From Archegozetes longisetosus (taxonomy: Eukaryota; Arthropoda; Arachnida; Sarcoptiformes; Trhypochthoniidae), in NCBI GenBank assembly GCA_018873245.2, contig JAEMBT020000007.1, positions 372,001 through 436,000 of the forward strand: a DNA stretch of 64,000 bases, read 5' to 3'. The notes beneath the pieces were generated by a model. That model was not told the origin of the DNA and made no database searches. It was given only the letters and a program-made list of their open reading frames with translations. The translations under genes and the position numbers were made by a program. Shown here piece after piece: positions 61,301-64,000 of the stretch; position 1 is the stretch's first letter, and every line of letters starts with the position of its first letter.

Positions 61301-64000
61301 GTAACAACAGGTTTGGCCGAGTCACAGATGTCTGTCTCGTGAAAGTTGGCAAAAATCAATTTATCCGAAACTTTATTTTAAAGCCATAATTGCAGTATAA
61401 CTTATTCAATCATCTTAAAAGATTATGTAATTGAACGCCTCACAAACTCATTCATACAGTATTTATTTTGATATTTTAGGATTAATACTTACAGTAATTC
61501 TTTTAAAGAAAACATTAAAAAGTTTTTGAAAAAACTGACGTGCAATAAAGTGAAACACTGGCTTGTCATCAATACTAGTCTTATATGTACGCTGTTACAT
61601 ATTAATTTTGATGAACTAGTTGTCAGAGTTCAAACAATAGTTTATGGAAATGATTTTAAACTAAATTTGATTAACTTTTCAAAAATTATATAAACCTTTT
61701 ATTACTTTCCATTTTAGGCAAGTTTTATATCATTTTCATAAACTTTTATTGCAATTATAGTGTAAAACTAGAATAAGGAAATGTTCATTTGTTTTATTTA
61801 ATGGCTTTATTCGGGATATTTGCATATAGTCACAGTTTCGAAATGAATGACCAATCCTTCCACCTTTATAATCATCAAATTTTGAATCTAATTTTTTCAA
61901 ATATTTCTTAGTAACACTCGAAACTACCTTAGAATAAGTGGTTGATAACCAATGAGGGATAATTCAATTGAGGACTGATTGACTCAATTTGAAAAACTTT
62001 AGGAGTAGAGTCAATACTCTTTATAAAAAGGTTTTTTCCTTTAGGTTAAGTTTTTATTTAACAGATAACTCATATCGTTAGGGGACAAATCAAAATAGAG
62101 ACAATTTCTAGAACTTATAAAATATAAATTTATGGTTTATATCATTATCTATAACGTGAAAAGTCTTATGATTCTGAAGTATTTTGCTGAGTAATCTGTG
62201 TAATTTCAACTTTACTGTAATGAGAGGTACAAAATCAATAAGTATTAGTTCGTCACTTATTTTCAATGACTTCAAAACATATAATAGAATTGAAGCTCGA
62301 AAATTGAACTGTGCTTTACATGAATCCAGAATAAAATGAGTTAAGAAACAATTTATTATTGAAAAATCACAAATTGATTAAAGATTAATAGCAATGAAAA
62401 GCTCAAATTTCGAGGTTTCAGTTCTTGTTTCATGACACGATTTTCTTTTCATCAAAAATAGTTTGGCGAAGGGCTGTGCCTAAATATAAAGCGTCTATTC
62501 TTCAACAATCAACTAACTTATAATGCGTTCTTCAACTCAATAGTATCTAATGCCATACAAACTGATAAATACAATGAAAGTAATTTGTTTGATGTTCAAA
62601 TTGGGACACCATTTACTGCACATTAACACCAAAGTTGATGCCATGTCACGTGACCTCAGCTAACCATTCCATTAGTCGAAGTTTTCATGAAAAATTGAAT
62701 CGCTACCTAACTATTCGCCAATTTGAATCATAATTAACTTAAATGGCATCGATTTTTTAATGAGAACGACAATTGCCAATAAAACTACTTGGTGTGGTTT
62801 TGATTTTTCAAAATTTGAATCATATTTTATAAGAATTGGGTAATCTGCGAAAGTCAAATAAATCGTAAAGTAGTAGACAATGCCTCTAACCTTTCAACAA
62901 TGAAATAGGTAAATAAAATACAAAATTTAAAATCTAAAAATCTTACGGTTTCCACTACTCAGATCTTACTGCATTTAAAAGTATAGTTAGAAAGGTCTGT
63001 ATTGTTATCCATCACAATAAAAGGTTTAACAGTAGGATAAGTAATGCTTGAATTGAATATATATTTGGTCTCAATTCAATTTATATAAAACTGATCAACA
63101 CTAAAGAAGAGATTATAAAGCATTAAAAGATTTGATTTTTATAACATATTGAGTAAAAATGTTTTTTATTCACTTCAACTTATCTAGTCATTATAAGAAT
63201 AATTTTAGTTTTCATGTTTCGCCCATCAGAATGAGTTCAATGAATTAAAAAAGATTTCGTTTTGTGTTTAAAAATACTCATTCAGATGAAAAAAGGCATA
63301 ATCAGTACTTTTGCTGGCAATTTGTTAGCTTACTTACATTGTTAGGTAATTGATGTTATAAAAGTATTAAAAAGTTTTCTAATTTCAAAAAAATGATGTC
63401 ATAGGAGGTTGTATTGAGTTTTATGAAAAGCATACCTAACATACATTCTTATCCCGCGAAGACTCCTTTAACCCAATATGAAGTTTAGCATGCACTATTT
63501 GAAGCCTACTTTTGGATAGTTTAAATAATTTAATTGGATATCTGTTGATGAGTATTAAGAAAAGTTCTATCAAGCGATCGATAAATATAGTATAGTTGAA
63601 ATTGACAGCCAGATTATGACTTTAATGACTTTTTACAATTTACATTTCGGTGCTTCCTGTCAAAGTTGCAGCTCAAAGCCTACTAAATATTTGTTGATCT
63701 AGTAAACAGTGTATGAATGAAATTCCTTTCTTCAAATCCTGTTTATGATTGCTTCATAATCCTACAAATAAGAGAAAAATGACATACAACAATTCTTTAC
63801 TCTCATTCTTGTAAGAACTTTTCCAACTATAAAATATTTTCCTAAGGGTTATCTTATTTAACACTAAAGTAGATTATGATTAAGAGTTAAGTAAGTTGAT
63901 TATAGAGAAAGGTCGTCAATAACTATTGTTTTGAAATTCAAACTGATTTACGTCAAAACTACTAAACGTGTGAATTACGATAAGTTAAATTGTTCAGTTA
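49309..64000. other. upstream of harmonin-like exons; no confirmed gene
   Basis: 14.7 kb that probably includes 5' exons of the harmonin-like gene, because the exon at 49308 begins inside a codon. I found no stretch matching the harmonin-homology domain. Coding-like islands at 58145-58322 and 60395-60637 are discussed as findings. The remainder is A+T-rich and unremarkable. Confidence 0.5.

Overview
The window is eukaryotic nuclear DNA. It is strongly A+T rich (about 70% by eye), and coding sequence is split into short exons with GT-AG introns. The proteins point to an arthropod: a Dscam-type immunoglobulin cell-adhesion receptor, a cuticlin-like ZP-domain membrane protein with a signature tail, and a harmonin-like PDZ scaffold. 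I cannot assign the order. Very little of the window is coding. There are no bacterial operons, CRISPR arrays, rRNA or convincing tRNA genes.

Left part (1-27.6 kb, minus strand): the 5' part of a Dscam gene. Four exons join in phase to give the N-terminus, Ig1 and the start of Ig2: 20005-20102, 17418-17639, 1074-1135 and 866-965. A 57-nt exon at 27534-27590 is phase-compatible just upstream. The start codon and signal peptide of this long form were not found with confidence. The gene continues past base 1. The Ig1 and Ig2 exons are separated by a 16.3-kb intron. Inside that intron, 4615-4678 carries an ATG, a hydrophobic signal-like stretch and a splice donor in exactly the phase needed to join the Ig2 exon, so it is a candidate alternative first exon.

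Middle (36.5-41.7 kb, plus strand): a complete seven-exon gene for a secreted-then-anchored ZP-domain protein of 451 residues. All splice phases agree. The first exon encodes only the signal peptide and lies 3.2 kb upstream of the rest.

Right-centre (42.6-49.3 kb, minus strand): seven exons of a harmonin-like scaffold with two PDZ domains, a coiled coil and a low-complexity tail. It is convergent with the ZP gene, with 876 bp between the two stop codons. Exons further 5' were not securely identified in 49.3-64 kb.

The rest is intron and intergenic DNA. It holds a 360-bp foldback element (22499-22858), a conserved non-coding block present in two inverted copies (23122-23278 and 34615-34768), a (GA)n tract of about 28 units, a short (TA)n tract, several clean hairpins and dyads, and a few islands of higher G+C with coding-like reading frames that I could not assign. 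The three genes do not form a pathway in the bacterial sense. Dscam acts in cell recognition, ZP proteins in apical matrix and cuticle shaping, and harmonin-like scaffolds at apical or junctional membranes.
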